NCBI RefSeq assembly: GCF_000271405.2
Contig: NC_018081.1
Coordinates: forward strand, 649,606-713,605
Source of the DNA: Enterococcus hirae ATCC 9790
GTDB taxonomy: Bacteria > Bacillota > Bacilli > Lactobacillales > Enterococcaceae
Length of the DNA stretch: 64,000 nt
Direction: 5' to 3'
A program made the translations under genes and the position numbers. Numbering within the stretch: the first letter of the stretch is position 1; each line of letters opens with the position of its first letter. Below the pieces are notes generated by a model, which searched no databases, had not been told where the DNA came from, and worked only from the letters and a program-made list of their open reading frames with translations. Positions 35,770 to 46,586 of the stretch are shown in pieces.

Positions 35770-36855
35770 ATGATTGAAGTATCTGCACCAGGAAAACTTT
35801 ATATTGCTGGAGAATACGCAGTTGTTGAAACCGGACATCCGGCTATCATCGTAGCCATTGATCAGTTTGTTACTGTAACCGTTGAAACCGCACGAAAAGT
35901 CGGCAGCATCCAATCTGAGCAATATAGTGGCATGCCGATTCGTTGGACTCGGCGTGATGGTGAACTTGTCTTGGATATTCGTGAAAATCCATTTCATTAT
36001 ATCCTTGCTGCCATTCGTTTGACTGAAAAATACGCACGAGAAAAAAATATTTTACTTTCTTTTTATGACCTAAAAGTGACAAGTGAATTGGATAGTTCTA
36101 ACGGACGCAAATACGGTCTAGGCTCAAGTGGCGCCGTAACTGTCGCAACAGTCAAGGCATTGAATATGTTTTATGCGTTAAATCTTACACAGATTGAAAT
36201 TTTCAAAATTGCTGCACTAGCAAATTTAACGGTTCAAGATAATGGCTCTTGTGGAGATATTGCAGCTAGTTGTTATGGTGGTTGGATTGCTTTTTCAACC
36301 TTTGATCACCAGTGGCTCCAAGAACAAGAAAAACAACATACAATCGTTGAACTCATCGAAATGGATTGGCCTGGTTTATCCATTGAGTCTCTTCCGACAC
36401 CGAAAGATCTGCGTTTACTGATTGGTTGGACTGGCAGTCCTGCATCAACTTCTGATTTAGTCGATCAAGTCCATCGCTCACGTAAGGAAAAAATGGTAGC
36501 CTATCAAAAATTTTTACAAGATAGTACCTTATGCGTTCATGAAATGATTAAAGGATTCAAAGAAAATAACATTGATTTGATCCAAGCTATGATTAGAAAA
36601 AACCGACAACTACTCCATGAGCTATCTTCAATTACGGGCGTATTGATCGAAACGCCTGCTTTAAATAAATTATGTAGCTTAGCAGAAGAATACGAGGGAG
36701 CAGCAAAATCATCTGGAGCAGGTGGTGGCGATTGTGGTATCGTAATCGTGGATCAAAAATCCGGTATCTTGCCTTTGATGAGCGCTTGGGAATTAGCAGA
36801 AATTACACCCTTGCCATTACACGTCTATAGTAACCAACGAAAGGAAAAAGGATGA
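35770..36855 (+). CDS. mvaK2: Phosphomevalonate kinase
   Basis: 361 residues, GHMP family. Phosphorylates 5-phosphomevalonate. VSAPGKLYIAGEYAVVETGHPA start, YGLGSSGAVTVATVKAL loop and the C-terminal KSSGAGGGDCGIVI. ATG 35770 with AAAGGGAG, 12 bases after mvaD; overlaps the fni start by 4 bases (ATGA). Confidence 0.97.
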   Translation: MIEVSAPGKLYIAGEYAVVETGHPAIIVAIDQFVTVTVETARKVGSIQSEQYSGMPIRWTRRDGELVLDIRENPFHYILAAIRLTEKYAREKNILLSFYDLKVTSELDSSNGRKYGLGSSGAVTVATVKALNMFYALNLTQIEIFKIAALANLTVQDNGSCGDIAASCYGGWIAFSTFDHQWLQEQEKQHTIVELIEMDWPGLSIESLPTPKDLRLLIGWTGSPASTSDLVDQVHRSRKEKMVAYQKFLQDSTLCVHEMIKGFKENNIDLIQAMIRKNRQLLHELSSITGVLIETPALNKLCSLAEEYEGAAKSSGAGGGDCGIVIVDQKSGILPLMSAWELAEITPLPLHVYSNQRKEKG

Positions 36856-37898
36856 ATCGAAAAGATGAACATGTCTCATTAGCTAAAGCTTTTCATAGTA
36901 AACAAAAAAATGAATTTGATACGGTTCGAATCGTTCATAACCCCTTACCTGAAGTTTCCATGTCAGAGATTGATCTACATACGACTGTTGCTGGCTTAAC
37001 TTTAGACTATCCTTTATATATCAATGCTATGACTGGTGGAAGTGAAAAAACTAAAAAAATCAACCATGATTTAGCGATGATCGCAAAAGAAACAAATTTA
37101 ATGATTGCCACGGGTTCAGTCAGTGCAGCTTTAAAAGATCCTGCTTTAAGCGATTCTTACACGATCATGCGTGACGTTTATCCAGAAGGAAAGATCCTTG
37201 CCAACGTAGGAGCCGGCACCTCTTTAGCACGAGCAAAAGAGGCGATTGAACTATTTCAAGCCGATGCTTTACAACTCCATCTCAATGCACCACAAGAATT
37301 GGTGATGCCTGAAGGGGATCGTGATTTTTCCAATTGGAAAGAATTGATCAAAGAAATCATCGAAGGCATTTCGGTTCCTTTGATCGTGAAAGAAGTCGGT
37401 TTTGGTATGACCAGAGAAACGATTGATGAACTAGCCGAGTTGGGAGTTCAGACAATCGATATCAGTGGCCGAAGCGGAACCAGCTTCACTCAAATCGAAA
37501 ATGCTCGTCGAAAAAAAAGAGAGTTAGATTATTTAGTCGATTGGGGACAATCAACGGTTACTTCTCTGCTAGAGGCAAACGAAGCCCAACATCAAGTAGA
37601 GATTCTTGCTTCTGGTGGTATTCGCAATGCCTTCGACCTCTTCAAAGCACTTTGTCTTGGTGCCAATGCAGTAGGCGTTTCTGGAACGATCTTAACGCAT
37701 CTCATGACACACGGCGTGGCAGAAACGATCCAACTAGTCCAACAATGGCAAGCAGAACTTCAACGGCTATTGACCATGGTAGGAGCTAAAACTATCCAAG
37801 AACTTCATCACCAACCCTTGATCTTATCTGGAACTACTAAAGATTGGTGCGAAGCCCGAGGAATCCCTCTGACCAAATATGGCACACGAAAGAAATAA
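36852..37898 (+). CDS. fni: Isopentenyl-diphosphate delta-isomerase, type 2 (FMN)
   Basis: 348 residues. FMN/NADPH-dependent isomerisation of isopentenyl to dimethylallyl diphosphate. TIM-barrel protein with YINAMTGGSEKT, ATGSVSAALKDP, QLHLNAPQELVMPEGDRDF, ISGRSGTSF and ILASGGIRNAFDLFKAL (FMN phosphate site). Last gene of the mevalonate cluster, followed by a terminator. It has an intact A8 tract at about 37508-37515. Confidence 0.97.
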   Translation: MNRKDEHVSLAKAFHSKQKNEFDTVRIVHNPLPEVSMSEIDLHTTVAGLTLDYPLYINAMTGGSEKTKKINHDLAMIAKETNLMIATGSVSAALKDPALSDSYTIMRDVYPEGKILANVGAGTSLARAKEAIELFQADALQLHLNAPQELVMPEGDRDFSNWKELIKEIIEGISVPLIVKEVGFGMTRETIDELAELGVQTIDISGRSGTSFTQIENARRKKRELDYLVDWGQSTVTSLLEANEAQHQVEILASGGIRNAFDLFKALCLGANAVGVSGTILTHLMTHGVAETIQLVQQWQAELQRLLTMVGAKTIQELHHQPLILSGTTKDWCEARGIPLTKYGTRKK

Positions 37899-37914
37899 AC
37901 AAATCGATTCAACT

Positions 37915-37961
37915 CAAAAAGGTTGTCCAATCATCGAAAAGATGAATGACGACCTTTTTTG
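37915..37961 (+). terminator. Terminator of the mevalonate cluster
   Basis: AAAAAGGTTGTC / GACGACCTTTTTT stem with inner CATC/GATG pairing, T-run on the plus strand. Confidence 0.85.
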
Positions 37962-38135
37962 TCTACAAAAATACAAAGTTTTCTTAGAATGAGATTTTCT
38001 TATGGCGTTGACTCTATTTTATCCTTCACCAATCACTTCATACTTTTGTTCAAGTTTTCATGCGATAAATAATAGGATACCAATTCTTTTTCATCTGATA
38101 AACAAAAATAAAACCTATGTATCTTTGACAAACGG

Positions 38136-39269
38136 CTATAATTCCATTCCTGGCATCATTGGCGGAGCGCTAGGTTTTATTATACCCATCCCCTTCCCTA
38201 TCTCAGGACTACTCGTTTCACATACTTTCCCTAGTTCTTTGCTTATTAGATCAGTCAATTGTTTTTTCCCCTGCTGTTTTTCCTGAACTGCTGTTTCACG
38301 CTTAAAGTTATCTGGATTGGTTAGTAGATAACTATAAATATCTCTCCAACTCATCTGAAGATCTCGTTCTATTTTTTTCGTTTTTTATCCACTTTACCAC
38401 CACTAAATAGATTGAGCGTTTTTCCGCCAGGGTTAATCCTGAATCGTATAATTTTTTCTAGCTGCATAGATCTTTTAAGATATAAACGTATTATGACGTA
38501 ATAGTCTATTTTATTTTGATTAAAACAAGAATTCTTTACATTCCCTAATTTTTTTAACGTTTGATCTAGCTCCTTAAGATTGTGGAGATTATTTTTTAAT
38601 TGTTGCTTTCGTTGTTTTTCAGTCAATTCTTTAGTAACCAGTTTTAGTTCTTTTGTTGTTACTTTTTCTTTTGCTGCTATATTTTTTTCGGTTGCTGCTT
38701 CCTCTTCTGTTACTATATTATTTTTTGTTGCTGCTTCCTCTTTTAGTTTGTCATCCCCCGGTGTATTTTTTTCATCTGCGACAACTTTAGTGTTCACCAC
38801 GTACTTTAATAAAGAATGATCGATCCATTTTTCACCTCTCCTACCAGTTAAATACTGCATTTCCTTCGTCAGTTTTTTTATCTCAGACTTGCAATTTTTG
38901 ATTTCTTTTGCTATTTTGTTAAGCTCGTTTTTTTTGCTCTTGATCGTTTCACCATGTACTTGCTTGGTGCTTTTATATAATGCATTTTTTTTGCTTTCAC
39001 TGCGTTTTGAAGTTCCTGCTCACAGTCTTCCTTTTTTTTATTTGAGTATGCTTTTTCTTATACCAATCCTCTCTTTTCTTAGCCCGTTCTTCAATTTCTC
39101 TCTTTAGTTCATGTTTCAACTCTATGTATAGCTCAGTGTATTTGTGTAAGTTTTCAAGTGGTTCTAAGTTTTCCCGCAATTTGACTTCTAATGAATCAAC
39201 GGTTGACATCAATTGTTCTTTTCCCATATTTTCTTGATTTTTTGTTTTCTCAAATACTGGTTTTGTCAT
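38136..39269 (-). pseudogene. Coiled-coil protein gene broken at three poly-A tracts
   Basis: Starts at ATG 39269 (MTKPVFEKTKNQEN...) and is interrupted in turn at A8 (39032-39039), A8 (38985-38992) and A7 (38372-38378). Adding one A at each gives a single open frame of about 378 residues: a Lys/Glu coiled coil (KNALYKSTKQVHGETIKSKKNELNK links the first two pieces), an Ala/Thr/Glu-rich repeat region (EEAATKNNIVTEEEAATEKN) and a C-terminal WRDIYSYLLTNPDNF segment. Same reconstructed length and style as 7378-8514. No family recognised. Confidence 0.7.
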
Positions 39270-39427
39270 CCTAACAACTTCCTTTCTTTTTTCATTTTTA
39301 CTTATCTAAAGTAACACGGTTTACTAGTCTTGATAAAACTACTTTTTCTAAAAAAGCGAATTAATCGTTTTTTTCTAACAAAAGAAATTCCTACGCTAGT
39401 TCTAACGAGATTGTTCTTCTTTCCGAC

Positions 39428-39474
39428 AAAAAAAGCCCCTCTTTCCAGATCATCTTTATCTGGAAAAGGGGCTT
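39428..39474 (-). terminator. adhE terminator
   Basis: Stem AAGCCCCTTTTCCAGA / TCTGGAAAGAGGGGCTT with T7 on the minus strand. Confidence 0.9.
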
Positions 39475-39496
39475 GATTAACTATACTTGTATTGAA

Positions 39497-42094
39497 TTAA
39501 CCATTATAAGCATCAATAATGATTTGTTTTAGCTCACTGATCAATGGCTCTTTTGGATTTGCTGTTGTACATTGATCTTCATAAGCAAGTTCTGCCATAC
39601 GGTCAACCGTTGAATCTAAGGTTTCTTGTGTCACACCTTGAGCCTTCAAGCTCATATTGATTCCAACTGATTGTCCTAATTCATAAACTGCTGTTGCTAA
39701 AGCTTCAACTAATTCCGCTGTTGTTTGTCCTTTTAACCCTAAGAACTTAGCAATATCTGCATAGTCTGTATCTGCACGGAAGTAATCATATTTAGGGAAC
39801 ATTGCATGTTTTTGTGGATCTTTTGCATTATAGCGGATGATATGTGGTAATAAAATGGCATTTGTACGACCATGTGGGATACCATATTCTCCACCAATTT
39901 TATGCGCAACTGAGTGACAAATTCCTAAGAAGGCGTTCGCAAATGCCATCCCTGCCATTGTAGAAGCGTTGTGCATTTTTTCTCGTGATTCCATATCAGG
40001 AGTTTTCACTGATTTTTCTAGGTAATCGAAGACTAATTTGATTGCTTGTAAGCTCAATCCTCTTGTATAATCAGAAGCCATAACAGAAACATAAGACTCA
40101 ATCGCATGAGTTAATACGTCCATCCCTGTATCTGCCGTGACAGAAGCTGGTACTGACATGACAAATTGTGGGTCGACGATTGCTACATCTGGTGTTAATG
40201 CATAATCTGCCAATGGATATTTCACATGTGTATCACTATCTGTGATAACGGCAAAAGGTGTTACTTCAGAACCCGTTCCTGAAGTTGTCGGAATACACAC
40301 AAATTGTGTTTTTTCTGGTTTATCGATCTTATATGTCCGTTTACGGATATCTAAGAATTTTTGTTTTGCTCCAAAGAATGAAGTATCTGGGTGTTCATAG
40401 AACATCCACATTCCTTTAGCAGCATCCATTGCAGAACCGCCACCTAATGCAATCACTGTGTCTGGTTTGAAATCAGCCATCAATTTCGTTCCTGCATAGA
40501 CTGTGTTTGTTGAAGGATTTGGCTCAACTTCTGAGAAGACTTCGATTTTCACATCATTTTTACGTCTTGATAGTACTTCACGAACCGTATCACAGTAACC
40601 AAACTGCACCATACCAGGATCACAAACGATCATGACACGCTCTACGTTTTCCATTTTTTCTAAATAAAGCAAAGAGTTCTTTTCAAAGAAGATTTTTGGT
40701 GGTAATTTGAACCATTGCATATTATTTCTCCGTTTCGCTACAGTTTTGACATTGATCAAGTTGATGGCACTTACATTTCTAGAAACAGAATTTTTACCAT
40801 ATGAACCACAACCTAAAGTTAGTGAAGGGATCATTTCGTTATAGATATTTCCGATTCCACCTTCTGCTGAAGGAGTATTTACTAAGATACGGCAAGCTTT
40901 CATCCGTAGACCAAACTTCACATGCAGCTCTTCATCCTCTGAGTGAATCACTGCAGTATGGCCTAACCCGCCTAAGTTCAACATTCCTTCGCATAATTCA
41001 AAGGCATGTTCTGTATTGTTTGCTTTAACCATTGCAAGTACTGGAGAAAGTTTTTCACGTGAAAGAGGGTAATCCGCTCCGACACCTTCTAATTCAGCTA
41101 CTAACATTTTTGTCCCTTCTGGAACTTTGATGCCAGCTAGTTTTGCAATGTCCATTGCAGAATGTCCAACGATTGCTGGATTTACTGCGTATTTACCTTC
41201 ATTCATCACTGCATCTTCTAATTTTGAAAGTTCAGCTGGTTTCACAAAATAGACTTGATGTGCTTGGAATTCTGCTTTAACTGCAGCATAGACTTCTTTG
41301 TCAACGATTACTGCTTGCTCAGAAGCACAAATCATTCCGTTATCGAACGTTTTAGAAACGATCAAGTCATTCACTGCTCGTTTGATTTTTGCTGTTTTTT
41401 CAATATATGCTGGTACATTACCTGGTCCAACACCTAAAGCTGGCTTTCCTGTTGAATAAGCAGATTTTACCATTCCCGCCCCACCAGTAGCTAAAACAAT
41501 TGCGATCCCTGGATGATTCATCAACATTGAAGTCGCTTCAATCGATGGATGTTCAATCCATTGAATACAATTTTCAGGTGCGCCAGCTGCGATCGCTGCA
41601 TCACGAACGACACGCGCTGCTTCAGCAGAAGATTTTTGAGCACTTGGATGGAATGCAAAAACGATTGGGTTTCTTGTTTTCAACGCGATCATTGATTTAA
41701 AAATTGTCGTTGATGTTGGGTTAGTTGTTGGAGTTACCCCACAAACCACACCAACTGGTTCAGCAATTTCAATCAAGCCTTTTTGAACATCTTCATTGAT
41801 GACACCAACTGTTTTATCGTGCTTGATGTTATTCCAAATATATTCAGAAGCATACATATTTTTGATCGCTTTATCTTCATAGATTCCACGACCAGTTTCT
41901 TCAACTGCCATTTTAGCTAACGGCATATGTTGATCTAATGCTGCCATTGCCATTTCATGCACAATATGATCTACTTTTTCTTGATCAAAGTTTTCCATCT
42001 CTTTTAATGCGACATTTGCTTTCGTTGCTAATTCATCAATCATTCCTTGAACATCAATAGTTTTTGGTTGTTCTTTCTCCATTACTTTAGCCAT
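39497..42094 (-). CDS. adhE: Bifunctional acetaldehyde-CoA/alcohol dehydrogenase
   Basis: 865 residues. N-terminal CoA-acylating aldehyde dehydrogenase (about 1-450, catalytic Cys in NGMICASEQAVIV) fused to an iron-type alcohol dehydrogenase (about 455-865; GTGSEVTPFAVI, GICHSVAHKIGGEYGIPHGRTNA with metal His). Reduces acetyl-CoA to ethanol in two NADH steps during anaerobic growth; forms spirosomes in related bacteria. ATG 42094 with AGGAGGAAG. A promoter and Rex-like box lie upstream, consistent with NADH control. Confidence 0.97.
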   Translation of the reverse strand: MAKVMEKEQPKTIDVQGMIDELATKANVALKEMENFDQEKVDHIVHEMAMAALDQHMPLAKMAVEETGRGIYEDKAIKNMYASEYIWNNIKHDKTVGVINEDVQKGLIEIAEPVGVVCGVTPTTNPTSTTIFKSMIALKTRNPIVFAFHPSAQKSSAEAARVVRDAAIAAGAPENCIQWIEHPSIEATSMLMNHPGIAIVLATGGAGMVKSAYSTGKPALGVGPGNVPAYIEKTAKIKRAVNDLIVSKTFDNGMICASEQAVIVDKEVYAAVKAEFQAHQVYFVKPAELSKLEDAVMNEGKYAVNPAIVGHSAMDIAKLAGIKVPEGTKMLVAELEGVGADYPLSREKLSPVLAMVKANNTEHAFELCEGMLNLGGLGHTAVIHSEDEELHVKFGLRMKACRILVNTPSAEGGIGNIYNEMIPSLTLGCGSYGKNSVSRNVSAINLINVKTVAKRRNNMQWFKLPPKIFFEKNSLLYLEKMENVERVMIVCDPGMVQFGYCDTVREVLSRRKNDVKIEVFSEVEPNPSTNTVYAGTKLMADFKPDTVIALGGGSAMDAAKGMWMFYEHPDTSFFGAKQKFLDIRKRTYKIDKPEKTQFVCIPTTSGTGSEVTPFAVITDSDTHVKYPLADYALTPDVAIVDPQFVMSVPASVTADTGMDVLTHAIESYVSVMASDYTRGLSLQAIKLVFDYLEKSVKTPDMESREKMHNASTMAGMAFANAFLGICHSVAHKIGGEYGIPHGRTNAILLPHIIRYNAKDPQKHAMFPKYDYFRADTDYADIAKFLGLKGQTTAELVEALATAVYELGQSVGINMSLKAQGVTQETLDSTVDRMAELAYEDQCTTANPKEPLISELKQIIIDAYNG

Positions 42095-42144
42095 TGTCTT
42101 CCTCCTAATGGGTCATGGTTGTTTGTTAATTAATTCACATTCTC

Positions 42145-42173
42145 ATCATACAACAAACCTTTTCAGATGTAAA
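42145..42173 (-). promoter_or_regulatory. adhE promoter
   Basis: Minus-strand TTTACA (42168-42173), 17-bp spacer, TATGAT (42145-42150). Confidence 0.75.
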
Positions 42174-42179
42174 CCTTTA

Positions 42180-42197
42180 TTGTGATTTTTTTCACAG
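42180..42197 (-). promoter_or_regulatory. Rex-like operator upstream of adhE
   Basis: TTGTGATTTTTTTCACAG on the plus strand, one end base off a perfect inverted repeat and close to the Rex consensus TTGTGAANNNNTTCACAA. It lies just upstream of the -35. Rex would repress adhE when NADH/NAD+ is low. Confidence 0.7.
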
Positions 42198-42317
42198 TTT
42201 TTTAAATTTCGATTAAATCCTTTATTTATCAGTGTTTTTATTTATTATCCTAATTATCCAAAGTATTTTATCAAAAAAACAGATTATTCAAAGCTTAACA
42301 AAGTCAGAGATTTAGGA

Positions 42318-42353
42318 TAAAAAAAGAGCCCGAGACACCGTCTCAGACTCAAC
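42318..42353 (-). terminator. Terminator downstream of yajC
   Basis: Stem GAGTCTGAGAC / GTCTCGGGCTC followed by T7 on the minus strand. Confidence 0.85.
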
Positions 42354-42366
42354 TACTAAGCTTTAC

Positions 42367-42765
42367 CTATTTGTTTTCTTTACTATCTTCAGGTGTTTCA
42401 ACAGTTTCAGTAGCTTCTTCTTTCACTTCTACTGTTTCAGCAACTTTTGGTTCTGTTTTTTCTACCGTATTTACTGTCGAATCATTGGTTACGACAGTTC
42501 CAGGTTTAACCGTTTTGATGGCTGCTCGATCGTATTCTAGAAAAATCCCTTCACAATCTATAACAACTGTGCGTTTTTCATTGTCGATCTCTGAAACAAC
42601 ACCATGTAATCCGCCGATTGTAACTACTTCATCGCCTGATTTCATACTGTCTAGTAAATTTTGTCGTTCTTGTTGTTGTTTCTTTTGTGAACGTGACATA
42701 AAATACCACATTGCTAAAAGAGCAACGAACATGACTAACATTGGTAATGATCCCATTTTTTTCAC
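42367..42765 (-). CDS. yajC: Preprotein translocase subunit YajC
   Basis: 132 residues. One N-terminal membrane helix (about 5-22), then the conserved SRSQKKQQQERQNLLDSMKSGDEVVTIGG block. Accessory partner of SecDF-YidC at the membrane. The C-terminal Val/Glu/Thr-rich tail makes it longer than the ~90-residue minimal form, which is common in enterococci. Downstream of tgt by 83 bases, the usual tgt-yajC order. Confidence 0.93.
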   Translation of the reverse strand: MKKMGSLPMLVMFVALLAMWYFMSRSQKKQQQERQNLLDSMKSGDEVVTIGGLHGVVSEIDNEKRTVVIDCEGIFLEYDRAAIKTVKPGTVVTNDSTVNTVEKTEPKVAETVEVKEEATETVETPEDSKENK

Positions 42766-42848
42766 CTCACTAACATGTATCTACACACTCAACTTTAGCA
42801 GAAAAAGGCGTGAGACACTAGTTTTTTACATAAATTTAGTGAAAAAGA

Positions 42849-43994
<1,146 letters not shown>

Positions 43995-44202
43995 TCAATT
44001 CCCTACTTTCTCTATAATAATCGCATTGACAACTCCCATCATCATAATCGTTCTAACTCTTTTTTGCAAGGGTTCATTGGGTAACAGGTGTTTATTTAAC
44101 CTTCATTTTTTAAAGAAATTATAATAACAGATAAAAGATAAAGAAAGCCAAATTGTTTCTTCTTTGTTATACTTATGGCATAAATAAAAAGGAGTGAAAC
44201 TC

Positions 44203-44904
44203 ATGCTATCTTCAAAAGAACTGAAACAACAAGCAAAAGACAGTTTAAAAGGACGCTGGGGACAAGCTGTATTATTGAATTTAGTCCCAACGTTAATCAC
44301 AATTGCACTCATTATGATCATAGCTATTCCGACCGCTTTATTATTGGCTCATACCTATAATGATCCTGCAGCTGTCCAAGATATGGCAAACAATACCAAC
44401 GGAGGTGCTGCTTCTAGCGGTGGTGGTATTGTGTCTGGTATTATCAGCGCACTATTTATGAGTGGGATCTCATGGACCTATCTAGATATCCTGCGTGGAA
44501 CCAAATCGACCATCGAACCATTTAAAGATGCCTTTCGTGGTTTTACAGGATTATTTCTTGGTGGTGTGATTTTACTAGCTATTTTGATTTCGATCTTTAC
44601 TACTTTATGGGCGTTATTATTCGTTATTCCTGGTATCATCAAAAGTTATTCTTATTCCCAAAGTTACTTCATTTACTATGATGTTATCACTGAAACAGGG
44701 GGAAAACCAGGAGTGCTAAATACGATCACTGCTAGTCGTAAATTAATGGATGGCTACAAAGGTAAATTGTTCTGGCTTGATCTATCCTTTATTGGCTGGC
44801 ATATCTTGGCCATGCTAACTGCTGGAATTGGTTATTTATGGTTAAATCCTTATATTACAGCAACTAAAGCAGCTTTTTATGAACAATTGCCAAAAAACGT
44901 ATAA
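44203..44904 (+). CDS. DUF975-family membrane protein
   Basis: 233 residues with about 5-6 membrane helices. MLSSKELKQQAKDSLKGRWGQAVLLNLVP is the DUF975 start, and FVIPGIIKSYSYSQSYFIYYD and the late SRKLMDGYKGKLFWLDLSFIGW are typical. Role unknown; often integral membrane proteins of stress response. ATG 44203 with AAGGAGTGAAACTC is preferred over an in-frame GTG at 44194. Single gene, ended by a long hairpin. Confidence 0.88.
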   Translation: MLSSKELKQQAKDSLKGRWGQAVLLNLVPTLITIALIMIIAIPTALLLAHTYNDPAAVQDMANNTNGGAASSGGGIVSGIISALFMSGISWTYLDILRGTKSTIEPFKDAFRGFTGLFLGGVILLAILISIFTTLWALLFVIPGIIKSYSYSQSYFIYYDVITETGGKPGVLNTITASRKLMDGYKGKLFWLDLSFIGWHILAMLTAGIGYLWLNPYITATKAAFYEQLPKNV

Positions 44905-44920
44905 AAATCAATGTCCAATG

Positions 44921-44969
44921 AAACGACCCTCAAAAGTTAGACCAAAAATCTAACTTTTGAGGGTCGTTT
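44921..44969. terminator. Long perfect inverted repeat, terminator-like
   Basis: A 21-22-bp uninterrupted stem (AAACGACCCTCAAAAGTTAGA / TCTAACTTTTGAGGGTCGTTT; shown in two halves) with a 7-base loop. T-runs are short on both sides, so it may act in both directions. Confidence 0.7.
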
Positions 44970-44995
44970 CACATGCTTCAGCCGCAGTCGCTTTT

Positions 44996-45059
44996 TTCAT
45001 TTCGCTCACTTCTGCTCAGCTTTTAGAACTTCGCCAGTATACGCATCAACTTTGACTGT
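44996..45059 (-). pseudogene. PepSY C-terminal remnant
   Basis: Reads TVKVDAYTGEVLKAEQK then stop in a frame that does not connect to the upstream gene as written (a TAG precedes it). This is the standard end of a PepSY domain and is probably the lost C-terminus of the protein encoded at 45068-45631. Confidence 0.65.
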
Positions 45060-45067
45060 CTACTTTT

Positions 45068-45631
45068 TTATTTTTTTTTAATAGTAATTGTCCAATACGA
45101 TTTTCCTGATTGTCTTTCGAGATACCACATTACTGCTTTTCCTGTCCCAGTCGTTTTTTCAGCTACTTTTTCAGCTACTTCAGTAACTTCCGATAAACTT
45201 TTTAAGTTTTTGATATTGAACAGATCTGCGGATTGCTCGGTAGTGGCTTGTTCGTGTTTGTTTCGTATGCGATATACTTTTTTTTTGATGTTCGCTGTTT
45301 TAGTTGAAATTCTTACGCTGCATTCTTTAGTTGCATCTCTACCAGTAATTTCGTAATAGTAAGGACCAACAGTCTGACTAACTTTCACAGAAGTAATCGC
45401 TTGATTAGGATAACAAGTCTGATAAGTTTCAAGTGCTTCTTTTAATGATACATTGAATTTTTCCGGCTCCTCAATTTCCTCCGCAGATGTGGACGAACTA
45501 GAAACATTGGCAACCTTGATTTCTTTCGTTTCATTCCCATAATTTTCATAAGGATAATTAAAAACAAACATCACCAACATCACCAAACTAAAACTAGTTA
45601 ATACCGTTAAACACCATACAAACAACTTCAT
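45068..45631 (-). CDS. PepSY-domain membrane-anchored protein, C-terminally truncated
   Basis: 187 residues: an N-terminal membrane helix (about 4-26), a Ser/Thr/Glu linker and one full PepSY-like domain (about 60-118; VSLKEALETYQTCYPNQAITS...YYEITGRD). A second domain begins (LSEVTEVAEKVAEKTTGTGKAVMWYLERQSGKSYWTI) but ends in KKK at an A9 tract. The missing end is visible at 44996-45059. Start at 45631 with AAGGAGCGGAAAAG; the longer frame to 45760 is less likely. Confidence 0.7.
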   Translation of the reverse strand: MKLFVWCLTVLTSFSLVMLVMFVFNYPYENYGNETKEIKVANVSSSSTSAEEIEEPEKFNVSLKEALETYQTCYPNQAITSVKVSQTVGPYYYEITGRDATKECSVRISTKTANIKKKVYRIRNKHEQATTEQSADLFNIKNLKSLSEVTEVAEKVAEKTTGTGKAVMWYLERQSGKSYWTITIKKK

Positions 45632-45845
45632 CTTTTCCGCTCCTTCACAATCAATTGTTAGATTCTTGAAATGAACGATTAATCGTTCTTTTTTTAGGAG
45701 TTTGAGGCTGGATGAATTGAATCCTCCAGCCTCATTGAGAGAATATAAGAGATAAAGCAAATAATATATCCCTATGTCTTTATTCTACTTAAATCTTTCA
45801 TCTTATTTTTTTTATTTTTTACCATCTAGTCATGAACAAATAAAA

Positions 45846-45891
45846 AAAAACATATTAGAAAAGCTCCCCCATGGCTTTTCTAATATGTTTC
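45846..45891 (-). terminator. Terminator of the ohr-type gene
   Basis: AAACATATTAGAAAAGC / GCTTTTCTAATATGTTT stem, T9 on the minus strand. Confidence 0.9.
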
Positions 45892-45920
45892 ATCATTACT
45901 TTTGATGGAAAGGAACGATT

Positions 45921-46337
45921 TTAGAAGTCAGTGTCACTGATTTCTAAATTTACTGTTACATTTCCACGCAAAGCTTTTGAGTAAGGGCAAACTTGATCTG
46001 CTTCTTCAACAAAACGTATTGCTTCATCTTTCGGCATATCTTTGATAAAGACTGTCAAAAGAACTTCTATTGTAAAATCTGCCTCTCCATGATTCAGCAA
46101 GGCAACGTTTGCTTTTACTGAACTAGGTTGATTGATGTTCTTTCTAGATAAAACTAATTCTAAGGCACCGTTAAAACAGGCACTATAAGCTGCTGCAAAG
46201 AGCTCTTCGGGATTTGTTGCATCCGTGTTTTGGGTTCCAGGTGCTGCGACATCATACAAAAATTTTTTCTCTTGTGAATAAATTTTACCACTACGACCAC
46301 CTGTATTAATAGTAGCTACCTCATAAATTTTGCTCAT
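45921..46337 (-). CDS. ohr: Organic hydroperoxide resistance protein (Ohr/OsmC family)
   Basis: 138 residues. Thiol peroxidase reducing organic peroxides; peroxidatic Cys in FAAAYSACFNGALELV and resolving Cys in ADQVCPYSKALRGN, with the TINTGGRSGKIYS start. Start at 46337 (MSKIYEVATI) with GGAGGGC 10 nt upstream; the longer frame to 46466 is unlikely. Single gene with its own terminator. Confidence 0.93.
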   Translation of the reverse strand: MSKIYEVATINTGGRSGKIYSQEKKFLYDVAAPGTQNTDATNPEELFAAAYSACFNGALELVLSRKNINQPSSVKANVALLNHGEADFTIEVLLTVFIKDMPKDEAIRFVEEADQVCPYSKALRGNVTVNLEISDTDF

Positions 46338-46586
46338 AAATTTCGCCCTCCAAAGTTGATTGTAAATATAGTAGTTGGCATCTAGGTAATTGGGTATCAC
46401 ATAAAAGGTTAGTGTATAGGAATGATTGGGTTGTTTACAAGAATAGTAAATTTTACCTGAAACCAAACTGCGTCTATTTACTTCTTTACTCTAAAGGATT
46501 ATTCAACGTCATTTTTTCTTAAAAAAAATACGAATCTACTCTTTATTGAAATTATTAAAAATTTTGAGCAAGGAAACTACTCGTGT

